Assembly (NCBI GenBank): GCA_022478985.1
Contig: JAKSZP010017395.1
Location: 40,362 to 104,361, forward strand
From: Massospora cicadina
Lineage: Eukaryota; Entomophthoromycota; Entomophthoromycetes; Entomophthorales; Entomophthoraceae
Length of the DNA: 64,000 nt
Reading direction: 5' to 3'
In this document: positions 11,151-22,372 of the stretch, piece by piece
Layout: every line of letters starts with the position of its first letter
Position numbering within the stretch: the stretch's first letter is position 1
Notes under the pieces: model-generated
The model's database searches: none
Seen by the model: only the letters and a program-made list of their open reading frames with translations
What the model was told of the DNA's origin: nothing
Translations under genes and position numbers: made by a program

Positions 11151-11583
11151 CAGTCCCAGAACTAAAAATCGTACATGTCCTACTTGGATGCGACCATCAC
11201 CGCCTGATGCACCATCTCAACTCCCACAGATTAATAGTGGTAGTTTGGCATTGTGCCAAGAAAAACTGGCTTCTAGATGCTGCTGCTTTAGCAGCCACAA
11301 CAGTAGGCGCATACTACTCAGCTGCTCACCATCAGAATTATGTGGGGAGTTTGGGGAGTAGTTCTTGTCATTTGAGTGTCACAATTTCAATAGTTAGGTT
11401 TGTGCAAACACCTAAGGGAAACTCTATAAGTGATATTATTAAGTGTGCCACCTGGATGGTATATACTTTTTAAAGAGCCAAACCGCGGATTTTAGTATCA
11501 AATTTTGAAAAAATAAGTAAAACATGAACTTTTGGTAATATGGTTTTTAATGAAAATAGATAGAACAATAAACCAACACCCTA

Positions 11584-13477
11584 GGAAAATCTTTTTTACT
11601 TCAATTGACTAAATCAAAGCTGAATTTTAAGCTTTAAATAATACAAAAATCAGAGAATTGAATTAAGCAATTGAAAACAGAATGTCAACGCATTGATGCC
11701 TGCTGCCACAGCTTGGTGTGGTGGTGCGCCACCTTTTGGCATCCTTTGGCCACCATCTAAGCGCATCTGGGCTGGCTCTGCTAGCACTCCCAATGCTACC
11801 AGGCGTTACGTCCCACCTTGAGACTAAGGCTACCATCTCACAAGCTCACAGATGGTGCTCTGGAACCTTTTGGTGCTCCCTCAGAGCAACCTGAATATTG
11901 TCCTCTGGGTCAAATATGGAAAACTTTTCCCATATGTGAGTGCAGCCATCATTGAAAATGCCACAGAGGTTTTCAAACCCGACAAATATATTGACTTTTT
12001 CCTTTTAAGGGATAGTTTGACCTTGGATTTTGATCAAGGCCAATGAGGTGGCAGCATCTAAGCTGGCAATTATTTATAAAAAACTGATTCCTACTGTTAG
12101 CATGTAGCTCCCAGATGAGGCCACTTTGGTGGTCCAGTTTTCCAGGTTGTCTCGTTTCTATCCCACAAACGACTTTGCCAGGAACTTATGGAAAAAGTTG
12201 GCATTTATAGCGCAGACCCCATCTTGCAGTTTGTGGTTCCCAACTGGGTAAGTTAGTTGGCTAGGTCTTGCACTTTTGCAACGATCCACCCTTTCCATTA
12301 TGGCACCCACCTCACGATTTCCCCCAAACTGTGATCAGATCCACACCTGATCACCCTTTTTGGGCGTATGCCAAAAACGGCTGCGTCATATGCCCCTTGT
12401 GCTTCAAATTGGACCATTCAAAGCGCAGATGCCCTACAGCTTCGGCCTCCACCTCTTCCGCTGATCCTCCTTCTGACATTGGGCCAGTTGCTGCCTCACT
12501 CTATTTTTTGGGTGGGGCATGATCCTCCCATCCCCTAACTTGCTAATATTGGCGCTGCTTTCAAAGCATCAGCCAATAAAAAATTAAATATTTTTAGAAT
12601 TTCGTTGTAGATACAGAAATTTTAAGCGGAATGCTGAGACAGTTTTGGCTATGCTGCCATGGTCAACTGTTTGCAGCCAATCAGAATATGCCACTGCATC
12701 AACTTCGGTGGCTGGTCTGGCATTAGCCAATTTAAATCCATTTTAAGAAACTGAATGGATTGAAGATTTGGATCAGCATTATAATGTTAAGCCTGATTTC
12801 GCCTAAGAGAAATTTTTTGTAAATTCTCCCAATTCACTTCCCTGTTGTTTTTGATATAAAAAAGTCTCCCTGCTTATAAAAATATAAACAAAATGGCGGT
12901 AGAAACAGCAGCTGCTCCTTCAACACCCTCCTCCACAAACATCTTCATGGGGCGATTGAGCCCCTAGTTGAGGGTATTCACATCCCAAATTTCCCACATG
13001 ATTTTGATGAAGATGTGAAATATGAAATTGAGGAGCTCAATTTTTGTGCAAGCCGCGCCTGCATCAATGCAGCAAAACATCTCTTTTTGAAATTAATTAT
13101 CCTCAAACCTGCCAGCGCATCAAGTATTTTACTTATATACCTACTCTCATCACTTTTGCTGAGCATCAACTTGCTCAACAAGTTGGGGCGATGGACACCG
13201 CTAGTCTTATTTATGAAGAAAATCCACAATTATACCTCCTTATGCCACATGTTGCTGATGCCTCAATACTATTTTGTCCGCCATGGTCCGCCAGATAAAG
13301 CAGGTGCCAGACAGAAGTTTCACTAAAGCTTCCTCACTTTCTGATATGGCTTCCTATGCTGATAACTTAGGGAATATATTAGGATTTTTTATTTCTAATA
13401 ATCCCTTTATTTGGCTTATTCGCATATAAAGATGCATAGCGGCTTCCCCTTCTGGGTTGGGAACCAGTGCTAAAGAA
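11584..13477 (+). mobile_element. retroposon family F, copy F2 (about 1.9 kb)
   Basis: Absent from the right LTR of E at the matching point (21655). It is flanked by ATAAACCAACACCCTA (11568-11583) and ATAGCCCAACACCCTA (13478-13493), 14/16 identical. It starts upstream of the ORF-alpha ATG and ends in the family 3' end, with the tail worn to CCAGTGCTAAAGAA. It has the same block order as F1 but is shorter between the knuckle and ORF-beta. Confidence 0.82.
11682..13429 (+). pseudogene. family F ORF-alpha and ORF-beta in F2, broken
   Basis: ORF-alpha starts MSTH at 11682, in the same context as F1. Later blocks are YGKLFPYVSAAIIENATE (about 11907-11960), KYIDF, a PILQFVVPNW stretch (about 12220-12250) and a complete knuckle CPLCFKLDHSKRRC (about 12391-12432). 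ORF-beta follows after only about 150 bp with LPWSTVCSQ (about 12655), NVKPDF, HGAIEPLVEG-like, IPNFPHDFDEDVKYEIEEL and DMASYADNLGNILGFFI, ending at 13429. Stops and frameshifts are scattered throughout. Comparison with F1 and F3 suggests the real ORF-beta end lies about 20 codons beyond DMAS. Confidence 0.68.
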
Positions 13478-14044
13478 ATAGCCCAACACCCTACCTAAGG
13501 TAGGATGTTGGATTTTAAACTTAGAATGTGGGATGAGAGGCTACTAAGCTGAATTGCAATAGTTGAAGATGTATTTTAATTCTAGATTTTCAATTTAATG
13601 GGTCAATTCTTGATTTTCATGCGATAATTTCAACTGATGGTATAAGCTATTCTTAGCCTTTTTACCAAATTTTAAATGTCCAATTCGCCTTTTTGAGTTC
13701 AGTATTTATTTTCTGGTTCAAACCCTGTTTTTAGCCTTTTTGTTTCAACTTTTTGCTTGTTTTTAGCTTACCAGATAAGTTTTTCCCACTCAGGTTGACT
13801 TCTGGGTGAGTCCCTTGTTGGGGCCTGACAATGGGAACTATGGTAGAGAGCTTATGGTAGTTAAAAAAAATTCACACAAAGTTGTTTGATTCTTTTTAGA
13901 TAAGAACTTCAGATTTAGACATTTTAATGGGTTGGGCTAAGGGGTGGATGTGGAAAATGTATGAGGAAAACAGGAGGGGTGGCGGCCACCCAAATTTCAT
14001 CCAGTGTGTGCCCTAGGTCTTAGATTTGGGCGAGGGGCTGGGCC

Positions 14045-14894
14045 TTAGGGGTTAACCCTTTTTTTCTTAAATGGGTGCATAACTCTGACCAGCTTAATAG
14101 CTGGAGCTAAGGTCCTTACATTACCCTTTCCTAATAGGACAGGTTCTACTCCTACTTTAGGTGCCTTGGCCAAGGCATAGTTCTTATTCAGGATTGGAAA
14201 TTTGATGGCTTCTAGGTCATCCTTCTGTGGAAGGGAAGGTGAAGGTGCCTTAGGGTTGGCCTTTTGAAAATTAGAAACCAACTCTTGACAGTTTTTACAA
14301 TCCTTGGAGGGAACCCAACTATCTTCATATGAGGGAAGCCCTTTCCATGATACTATGTACCGCAAACTGCGTTTGACTCTTCTGGAGTTCAAGGTTCGCT
14401 CCACTTCAAACTCTGATGACCCTCTACCATAGTAGGCTCCACCTCTGCAGGCTTCTGTACTTTAAAGTGTGATAACGAGTAGGCGTGAAAAGAGTTGTGG
14501 ATTTTCTAGTGGAAGGATAACTTCTAATGGAAGAATACTTTTTTAATCACCAGTGAGATAAAGAAGGGGCCTTCCCGTTTACAAGCCAAATTAGGACATG
14601 GCACTTTGAGATGAAATTTCTTGGTGTCGAGTATGCCCAAATCACATGTTTTAAAGTCTTGAGCGGCATGGAGTTTTTTGTCAGCAAAACATTTGCAAAA
14701 AATAGTTGATTTGTTTAACTGCTGTTTACCTGGTGGTGCACCTTCTGAATGCGTTTAACAAAGTTGTTTGCAGATGGGATATCACTGCAGATTTTTGGAT
14801 CTAGGGTGAAGATGGGATTGTAATCTAAATTAGCATACATTGGTGATACTCCTGTGGAGGCGTAAAAGAAACTGTTTTATAAAAACTTGGCAAA
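14045..14894 (-). pseudogene. element E integrase C-terminus with chromodomain
   Basis: The minus-strand reading continues the integrase interrupted by F3: FAKFLYNSFFYASTGVSP (N-S-F...TGVSP block) and NNFVKRIQKVHHQV, then broken frames, then an open stretch from 14404 to 14045. The latter holds a chromodomain: ERTLNSRRVKRSLRYIVSWK, GLPSYEDSWVPSKDCKNCQE, then LVSNF. Chromodomains on integrase ends bind modified histone tails and steer integration in chromoviruses. The aromatic positions (Y, W, and W of DSW) are present. The ORF stops at 14045, inside the 3' LTR. Confidence 0.85.
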
Positions 14895-14908
14895 GGAAAT
14901 CTGTTGCC

Positions 14909-15523
14909 TTATCCCATCAATAAAAATATAAATAAAATAGCAGTTGAAGCTGCAGCAGCTCAAGCCAACACCCTCCTCTACCATCAACTCCATGGGGCGA
15001 TATTACTCTTGTTGAGGGTATTCCCATCCCAAATTTTCCCTATGATTTCGAGTAGGACACAATATAAGAAATTGAGGAGCTTGCTTTTGGTGCAAGCCGC
15101 ACTTGCATTGATGCAGCAAAAACCTCTCTTTTTGACCTCAATTATCTCAAAACCTGCCGGTGCATCAAGTCATTTACTTGTGCCTGCTCTCATCACTTTT
15201 ACTGAGCATCAACTTGCTTAATATGTTGAGGCTATGGACACCGCCAGCCTTATTACTTAAGAAAACAACAATTATATCACCTTATGCCAATGTCGCTGAT
15301 GCTCCCACCCCAATGCTTTTCGCCATGGTCCTCCAGCTAAAGCGGGCGCTGGACAAAAGTTTCCTCAAAGCTTCCTCCACTTCTGATATGGCTTCCTGGG
15401 ATATTAACTTAGGGGCTAATTTAGGAAGATTTTATTTATTATGATCCCTTTATTTGTCCATTTGTGAATAAAGATGCATGGCGGCTCCCCCTTTTGGTTT
15501 GGGCACCACTAGTGCTAAAAAAT
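14909..15523 (+). mobile_element. retroposon family F, copy F3, 5'-truncated (615 bp)
   Basis: It splits the E integrase. Flanks are GGAAATCTGTTGCC (14895-14908) and GGATCTGTTGCC (15524-15535), sharing a 10-bp exact core. It contains only the second half of ORF-beta (from about the NANTLL region to DMASWDINLGANLG), the 3' untranslated part and the end GGGCACCACTAGTGCTAAAA. A 5' truncation with an A-rich end is typical of LINE-driven insertion. Confidence 0.85.
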
Positions 15524-15535
15524 GGATCTGTTGCC

Positions 15536-15868
15536 ATGTATTCTGGGAGCTGATAGTATAGCACAGAAGATACTTCTCCAATGACTGATTTTTCTCTTAA
15601 GTTTGAAAATCTGATTGTGTGTGGTAAGCTGATGTTCTGCAGGGCTTGATCTTGAACTTTTCACACAGGGCCTCTAAAAGCCTTGAGGTGAACTGAAGAC
15701 CCCTATCACTGGTTATATCCTGAGGTAAATCAAACAAAGAAAACAAATGAGCTAAAAACAGATGCGTTATCTATTAGCTAAGATAGTTGTCAAGCAGTGG
15801 AAGAAGATGGCATAATTTGTGAAGCGATCCATCACCATGACAAAATCATACCCTGGGACACTGGCAAA
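15536..15868 (-). pseudogene. element E integrase catalytic core
   Basis: Minus-strand reading: VPGYDFVMVMDRFTNYAIF (strand around the first catalytic Asp), then LQF..RLLEAL-like and AEHQLTTHNQIFKLKRK in shifted frames. These match the gypsy pattern DRG.QF, then TAYHPQTDGQTER, and end SSQNTW at the F3 junction. Upstream it is cut by solo LTR O at 15874. Frameshifts make it inactive. Confidence 0.75.
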
Positions 15869-15873
15869 CCCAC

Positions 15874-17056
15874 TTTTAAGTTCTGAGGATCGCTTGCTTG
15901 ATAAATCTGATCCTGAACACATAATCTGGTTGAAGATTAGATGAATGATCCTCGATTTAGACTGTGTTTTATGGTATTTTGACTGTTTGGAAGCTCACTT
16001 GGCGTATTCAAATAGCCATGACTAATCTGGTCATTTTTGGGGTAAATGGTCCTTTTTAATTAGGAACTCTTACTGAGGCAGGCAAAGGTACAAAATTTGA
16101 GTTTGGTGATTCAAGCTTATTGACGCTGTTTTAAGAACAGATTCTGATATAAAACCAAACAAAGGAGATTTAAGGAATATATATCTCCATTTAGTTGATA
16201 TTGTTTGATGATTATTCATTAGGCCAAGCGCCAGTCTTTATACCTCTAGGCATCTCCTGGCCACATATTGAGCATGCAATTTCCACAAATTATTTTTACC
16301 TCAGTTTAGCCCTTGAACTGATACAACTATTACTTATTGCTAGGACTATTGGTGGCAAAATACTCTCATATTTGGGAGGATTTCAGGGACAAAAATCGCA
16401 ATACAAATGTGCAAAATTGTCCTGGGATCATCTTGATTTAAGTTTCATCATACTGCTGACAAAATACACATTCTGGGAATTTTGGCATCAGATTAAATAA
16501 ATGACATACCCCTAATTGGGATATCAGCAGGCCTCTCAATATCACTAGGTACTCCCATTTTGACGTTCCATGTGCAAGTGCTATCATGAGGATTAAAAGG
16601 ATTGACATATGAATTTTGCCATAGGGCGGGTAATTGATTATGAATTAATTGTGTAATTGTCCATGTAATTTTTAGAAGTTATTTTCAGGTCAATCCCCAA
16701 GCCATTTCTTAAGCTGAATAGTTAATATTGTTCCCAATTAGCCAGGATGAATTGCCAAGTTTTATTGCATGTATAATCAGCCTGTATGCACGAGGATATT
16801 TGTCCCAAGCTTTTTATAATTACTTAATATGATTAATGTTGAGATAATCAGAATGAACCGTATAATAGCAATTGGCTTTTAGTTGAGAATTAGAGTACTA
16901 ACTTGAGTTTTGGGAGGATAATTGACCCAAAACGTATAATAGTAATTGGATTTTAGTTGAGAATTAGCTTTTTTGCTTGAGTTTTAAGAGGATAATCAAC
17001 ATGATCTGCTGGTTGTCAAAGGGTTTAATTTTTGGGTCAAATACCAGAATCTGACA
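15874..17056. mobile_element. solo LTR O (1,183 bp)
   Basis: Separates the integrase N-terminal part from its core in E. It is flanked by CCCAC on both sides (15869-15873 and 17057-17061). It ends AGAATCTGACA and starts TTTTAAGTTCTGAGG, which pairs imperfectly with the end as an inverted repeat (the initial TG is now TT). It contains no coding and has an internal 74-bp duplication. Confidence 0.68.
16859..17000. repeat. 74-bp direct duplication inside solo LTR O
   Basis: Unit 1 begins CGTATAATAGCAATTGG at 16859 and unit 2 CGTATAATAGTAATTGG at 16933. Both continue with TTTTAGTTGAGAATTAG and end TTGAGTTTT(G/A)(G/A)GAGGATAAT. The offset is 74 bp. Confidence 0.85.
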
Positions 17057-17230
17057 CCCACAAAAAAATCCACCAATAATTGAAGTTCATTGCCCTTCTA
17101 ACTGTTGGAGGGGTGGAGGAGGCCATTCTGTCCTGTTTGTCAGATATAGAGCGGGCACACATTAGATAGCCTTTAATCCATGTGGGACATCCTTTCAAAA
17201 GCCATTCCAATCATAACCACGATAAATCAG

Positions 17231-18298
17231 TATCAGGATTTTAACCAGATGAATCCTTCTGATAGTATCTGAATTAGGGGTTTCAGTTAGTTGGGCATAA
17301 ATGCCAGCTAATCACCTAGTTTGATACTATTTAATGTTATATATTTGTTTGAGTTTAGGTTTGGCGGAAGCTGCGATCACTGCCAAAATGCCATCCAAAA
17401 ATTGTTGTGGGAGTTTCCAGTGGAAAGCTAATGAATTCGTTATGAATCGTCCAAAATGGTTCCATCATCTAATTTGGAGCATCAGCAACTCATGCCAAGG
17501 ATGCTCAAAGTCTTATTTATATACAATTTTATATATAAAATCGACCAGCGACTTATGCTGAGGATGGATTGACCTAATTTATATTTGGTGATCAGTGAGC
17601 AGATTTGGAAGGAATCGCTATGAGTATGAATGAATAGAGTTTCCAATATTATAGAGATTTGTGGCATCAAGAGGCTGATGGGTTTTCCAGTAGTTGATTG
17701 GCCAAAGAGTACTTGGGCGTAGTAGCCCTGAAAGTAGTATAAATAGTTGTTCATTCCCTCATAATAAAAATCTCTTGTTTGCCATCTTTCCTGTTTGTTT
17801 GAAGTAGCTTGGTGCCACTAGAGTGGTAAAAGGTGGAATAGGAGATCCCCAATAGGCGTGGGTGATCACACCTGGAGTGGCCAGCGCTGCCAGCTCCCAT
17901 ACCTCCTCCTTATGAGAAACCGGTGGGAACCTGGCCAGCTGGCTACCAGCAGATGAGCTGCATAGCCACCAACCCTAGCGGGGTGCAGCGCGGGAGGTGC
18001 CATAGCCGCCTAAGAAGGGGGATGGACTCACTGGGGCATTCCCAGATGGGTTGGTGAAGGGTCGCGAGGGTGGGGCAGCGCAGAAGTGCCTGAGCCGCCC
18101 AGGAAGGGGGCAGGACTTGCCGGGGCACACAACAAGGATGCCTGGGGCTAAAGGCGAAGCCGTTGGTGGTTAGTTGGTGGGTTGGACGCAGGACTTGTAG
18201 GGGTTGGTACGCCAGTGAAGGCTAAACAGCAAAGGGCCACCAGTCTTCATACTGGTTTGCCTGGCACACTAGTGGAGCCCAAGGTCGATTTCGTGACA
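17231..18298. mobile_element. solo LTR K1 (1,068 bp)
   Basis: Nearly collinear with K2 (50947-52005). Flanks are ATCAG (17226-17230) and ATCAG (18299-18303), a perfect 5-bp duplication. It starts TATCAGG (K2 has TGTCAGG) and ends GATTTCGTGACA. The 3' half is GC-rich while the 5' half is AT-rich. It has a TATA-like box and AATAAA-like signals but no internal element sequence. The small open frames in it (for example on the minus strand near 18000) are not conserved coding. Confidence 0.9.
17738..17746 (+). promoter_or_regulatory. TATA-like box of LTR K1
   Basis: TATAAATAG, conserved at the same place in K2 and followed by a CATAATAAA stretch about 20 bp on. It suggests that the LTR family is plus-oriented here. 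Confidence 0.5.
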
Positions 18299-18568
18299 AT
18301 CAGATTAATGAATCTCTTCACTCCTGGGTGCTCCATGGTGTGGGATTATGATGTTTCCTTATGACTCAGGAACGCAGGGAAGAAGGAACCCATACTTTAT
18401 CACAGAAAATTACCATGTCCTTTTGGGAATACCATCCAGATGGGTCCTCACCATCACCAAGCTTAGACATAAAATTGAGATCTTTGGCATCAGCTGCTTG
18501 AAAAGCAAACACCTCATCCAATAGAGAACCCTCTTATGTGGAGGGATTTTTAGTGAGAGTGGCTGGTT

Positions 18569-20570
18569 TTATTTCAGGTAGAGGGACTGCAGTGGGGATG
18601 GTGCTTTGGATTTGGCAACTTGGGGTTTGGAATTGAAATTGGATTTGGATTTGAGTTTTGTAGGCAGAATGGAAGGAGCTAATTTGGCAATGGCTGGAGG
18701 AGAAGTTGTCATAATCTGCTTAAGTGGGTTTAATGTGACTAATTCTGAGTTTCCAATAGAAACATGTCCCATTGATAGGTTGCGACTAAGGATGTCTGGC
18801 AAATTATGTGTGGAACCCTTGACAAACTCATATTTTCAAATAAGAATTTGAGATCCCATTGAGTTCTAGTTTATCTGTGGGACATCTTCTGAGGCTTTCA
18901 ATAGAAAATAATCGATTTGTGGTCAGTGCACACCACTACTGTATTCTTGGCCCTTGTGAGATACCGCTAACTCATTAGGAACCAGGACACAGCTGCCAAC
19001 TCTTTATCATATATGTCCTGAGCACACTTAGTCATGCTAAACTTCCTTAAGAATTAAGACACATGATGTTCTTTCTCCTTATGTTCTTGCAACAAGATGG
19101 CATCCACCACGGTAACTGAGGCCTTTCATGCCACAATAAAAGGCTTGTACTCATTAGTATGATGCAAAACAGAAAAAGATCTGAAGATGTCTTTTATTGC
19201 ATCAAAAGCCTTTGGAAACTCTGGGGCCTAAAAAACGGGTATTCTTACCTGTGAGGGGATGTATGGGAGATGCAAGCTTGGTGATGGCTGATGAAAACTT
19301 CTTCAATAGGTAACAGACCCCAAAAGCTAATAAGAACCTTTTGTATCACAGAGGTAGGTTAAAAGCGATTAGCATCTAGTTTTAAAGGAGCAATAGTGTG
19401 ACTTTTTTAAAATGAGATTCCACAAGAACTTCACCTCTTCCTTAAAAATTTTCCTTTGGATGGCTTCGCCATTAATCCTGCCTAATGTAGGACTGCCACC
19501 ACAGCCACCAAATCCTTACCATGATGTTCAGTGTTAGGAGAATGGATCAAAATATTATCCACATATGCTGTTGCGCAGGAGAACCTGAGATCCCCTAAAG
19601 CATCATCAATGCGGCGTTAAATTAATGATGGCGTATTTTTCAGGCCAAGAGACATAACTTTGAATTGATAAATTCAATACCAGATCCAAATAGCATTCAG
19701 CCATTCCTTGTTAGACTTTACCCATATTTTATGGAATGCGTTCAACAAGTCAAGTTTAAAGAAGACTTTTGACTTGAATATGGCTGAGAAATGACCGCCT
19801 CTAAGGGAAGGGGATATGGATTAGGAACTGTAAAGTTATTCAGGTGGCCATAATACAAACAGTGTCTTAGAGTGACATCAGGTTTTTGTGCAAAAACTAC
19901 TGGTGAGGACACAGGGGAGGTTTTCTTGATTATCCAACTATTATTCACCATGTTATCAATCCAAACTTTAAGAGCTTGATACTCCAGTGACATGTATGAG
20001 TACAACGAGCCGTTAATTTTAATGAGATCAACTGTAAAATAGAAGGTCAGATTAAACTCTGAATGTCCATGAAGGCAGTTGTCCTGTCGACGCTGAACAA
20101 AGCTTTATCAGGTTTAAGATTTGTGGCATAGTGAGAAGCTTAGGTACATTATCTGAAGCGGAGTAATCTACTGCTGCCACCTCATTACATGTGACTAAAG
20201 TGGGTAGCAAGGGGATCACCCTGAGTAGGTATGGGTGGTGGACGCCAGCATGTTCTATTCTAGATCATTTCTTAAAGTTAAGAGGCGCCAATAACCAACC
20301 CTCAGGATCACTGGAAACATCTATTCGGAATAGCTAAGAAGTGAGCCACAAACTTGGGACATGTGCTCTGAATTAGAGAGGCTTGCATAGTTTAAGTGTG
20401 ACCATAGAGATGCGGGAAGCATCCAAAACAGAGGCCCAGTAGTAACTGGCAGATCCAAAGCCTGCACTACTTCAGGTCAATGAAATTTACAGTCTCACCT
20501 GTATCCACTAAGGCATTAAATGTGACTTTCCGCTGCACCATAGCAATATGCATAAGAAACATGAAGTAAG
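18569..20570 (-). pseudogene. element E protease, reverse transcriptase and RNase H
   Basis: Minus-strand pol remnant in several frames. Protease: FNALVDTGETVNFID (near 20520-20475) keeps the DTG active site. RT: a clear stretch MYSYMSLEYQALKVWIDNMV to SSPVVFAQKPD and LNNFTVPNPYPLPLE (20005-19742), then SCATAYVDNILIHSPNTEH (near 19580-19530), where the catalytic YVDD is now YVDN. RNase H: VAVSWFLMS-like and NTVVVCTDHKSI (near 18950-18900), ending MPDILSRNLS (18802), the usual N..D.LSR end of this domain. Many stops. Confidence 0.85.
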
Positions 20571-20599
20571 CATGATCAATATTATTTATATTTATTGAG

Positions 20600-21200
20600 G
20601 GAACACAATGAGTATTTGGTGTTCAACCTCAGGAATAATTGGTTTTGCTCAAAATGAGGCCAAAACTGAGCGGGCATAGCAGCTGCCCGCACCTATGATA
20701 AATAATACGCTTCAGGTTTAAGGGATCTCAGAGGACTGCATCTCTGACAGATCTTCATATACTGGGCTCTTCTTGCGCTCTGCTTTAACCTGGTTAACCA
20801 GGGAGCTATAATAGAAAGATATAGCTGGTGCTTTAGGATCTATCTTGATCACCGCCCCACCCATGGGTATTTTGATGATATCATTTTCCTCACACAGCTC
20901 ATCTTCATATTCTTCTCGCCCCTCTTCTGCCTCATGTACACTCACTTCTGCCTCCTCCCCCTACCTTTCTAGTTATTGTAACCGTTGTAGGAATTCACAT
21001 TGGAGTAATGAGATACACTAGGATTACATTTAGGAGCTTTAACTAGTTTAATTGCCTTCAAAGTAAAAGAAAAGCGAAACAAGCCCTTGTGAGTGGTGCT
21101 CCCTTGGTGGTCTCTCTTCAGTGAGCAATGAAATGGGTGTAAACTGAGGATATAAAAGCTAACATTCAGCTTTTATCATGGTTTCCTATGTCTCACGCGA
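20600..21200 (-). pseudogene. element E gag remnant
   Basis: Between the E protease and its primer-binding site. The longest open piece (20945-20718) starts MSVHEAEEGREEYEDELCEE and is strongly acidic, then KIPMGGAVIKIDPKAPAISF. No zinc knuckle is visible. It is assigned to gag by position only. Confidence 0.45.
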
Positions 21201-21207
21201 CAGGAAA

Positions 21208-21227
21208 GATTTGTAGTAAGCTAACCA
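21208..21227 (-). promoter_or_regulatory. primer-binding site of element E
   Basis: Minus-strand TGGTTAGCTTACTACAAATC. It aligns with the sites of the other LTR elements (TGG..GCTCACTACA) with a two-base insertion after TGG. It lies just inside the 5' LTR. Confidence 0.6.
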
Positions 21228-21818
21228 ACTTTGAATGGCCAACTGTCTGTCCCCAAACCATCAAGGCTTGGAAAAACAAGTAAACAGGGAGTTGTGCGGT
21301 TGGGTTATTTTGTAAGGGTGTTACATTCCAAGAGAAATCTGGCATCTGTATGCTACTGCTTTAGCAGCCACAACAGTAGGCACAGACTCCTTAGCTGCGC
21401 ACCATCAGAATAATGGGGGGGTGAGATTAAGTGTAGTTCTTGTAATTGAGGTGTTATAACTTTCAACAGTTAGGTTTGTGTAAACACCTAGAAATTATTC
21501 TCTAAGTGAGGTCATTAAGTGTGCTCTTTGGATGGTGTCTACTTTTGAAAGAGCCAAAACTCAAATTTTAGTATAAATTTAGACAGAAACAAGTAAAATA
21601 GATTCTTTTTGGTGATATGGTTTTTAATGAAAATAGATAAACAATAACCCAGCACCCTACCTAAGGTAGGATGTTGATTTTAAACTCAGATGATGGAATG
21701 GGAAGCTATTAAGCTGAATTGCAATAGTTGAAGATGTATTCTGATTTCAGATTCAACAATTTTTTTGGGTTTAATCTCAATTTTCCCATGAAAATATCAG
21801 GTGATGGTTCAAGCTATT

Positions 21819-22315
21819 TGTCGTGATTCTGATAGGAATGGATGATAAGCCCTAAGTCCTTGTGGCTGAACTAATGGAATCCGCTGAATTTGATATGAGT
21901 TATGGTAATTTGAGTGCCTCAAAATAAGGTGATATTGGGTTTTTGGGAAATCGCCTCGAATTAGGCATTGTGAGATTTATTTTGAAGAATTGGCAGAACT
22001 AATGAGATATGGTGAATTGAATTACTAAGCCATGAAAGTGTTATCATCTGAAGTCTCTACAATAAAGGCAAGATGAGATGATTAAGGAGGTAGGTTGTTA
22101 ATAGTTTAAAGCAAGCAAAACAGCGAGGATCCGCTGTGTTTACTATAATAAATAAAGTAGTATAGTGGGAGCAAGTGCTCCATATTAGTAAATAAGTTTA
22201 TTTCTGTTGTTTCAAGGGTAATGATCCTCATATCGTTGATCCTATTGCTCAGTGGGTCGAACCCTGCACAAAATTGCTTACGGCATATCTCAACAATAAT
22301 GTCAATTTTATAACA
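21819..22315 (+). repeat. 5' LTR of element A (497 bp)
   Basis: Begins TGTCGTGATTC and ends TTTTATAACA. It is collinear with 27239-27744, with shared GATGATAAGCCCTAAGTC, GAGTGCCTCAAAATAAGGTG and GAGGATCCGCTGTGTTTA. It contains an AATAAATAAAG stretch typical of a polyadenylation region. Confidence 0.95.
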
Positions 22316-22316
22316 A

Positions 22317-22334
22317 TGGCGCTCACTACAGGGG
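22317..22334 (+). promoter_or_regulatory. primer-binding site of element A
   Basis: TGGCGCTCACTACAGGGG, one base after the LTR end. Confidence 0.85.
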
Positions 22335-22372
22335 CACATTGATCAATCAATAAACTGATAAACGTTCCTCAG

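Larger units (their letters stand above)
11151..14120 (-). repeat. 3' LTR of element E, interrupted by F2
   Basis: Aligns with 21228-28217 minus A: shared GCTTTAGCAGCCACAACAGT, GGTTTTTAATGAAAATAGAT, CACCCTACCTAAGGTAGGAT, TTGCAATAGTTGAAGATGTA, TTTTTGCTTGTTTTTAGCTT, CTTGTTGGGG and CCAGTGTGTGCCCTAGGTCT. The last 75 bp overlap the end of the integrase ORF. The outer boundary was estimated from the right LTR length. Confidence 0.82.
17062..18568 (-). pseudogene. element E integrase N-terminus, interrupted by K1
   Basis: Minus-strand reading in two pieces either side of K1. From 18568: LDEVFAFQAADAKDLNFM, then DMVIFCDKVWVPSSLR and VIRKHHN, the ...VWVP...R..I...H part of the integrase zinc domain. 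Below K1 (17225-17062): YRGYDWNGF, KDV, LTNRTEWPPPPLQQLEG, matching the Y.W..M...V..Y...C..C...K....P.G.LQPL pattern with the Cys residues altered. It then reaches solo LTR O. Confidence 0.72.
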
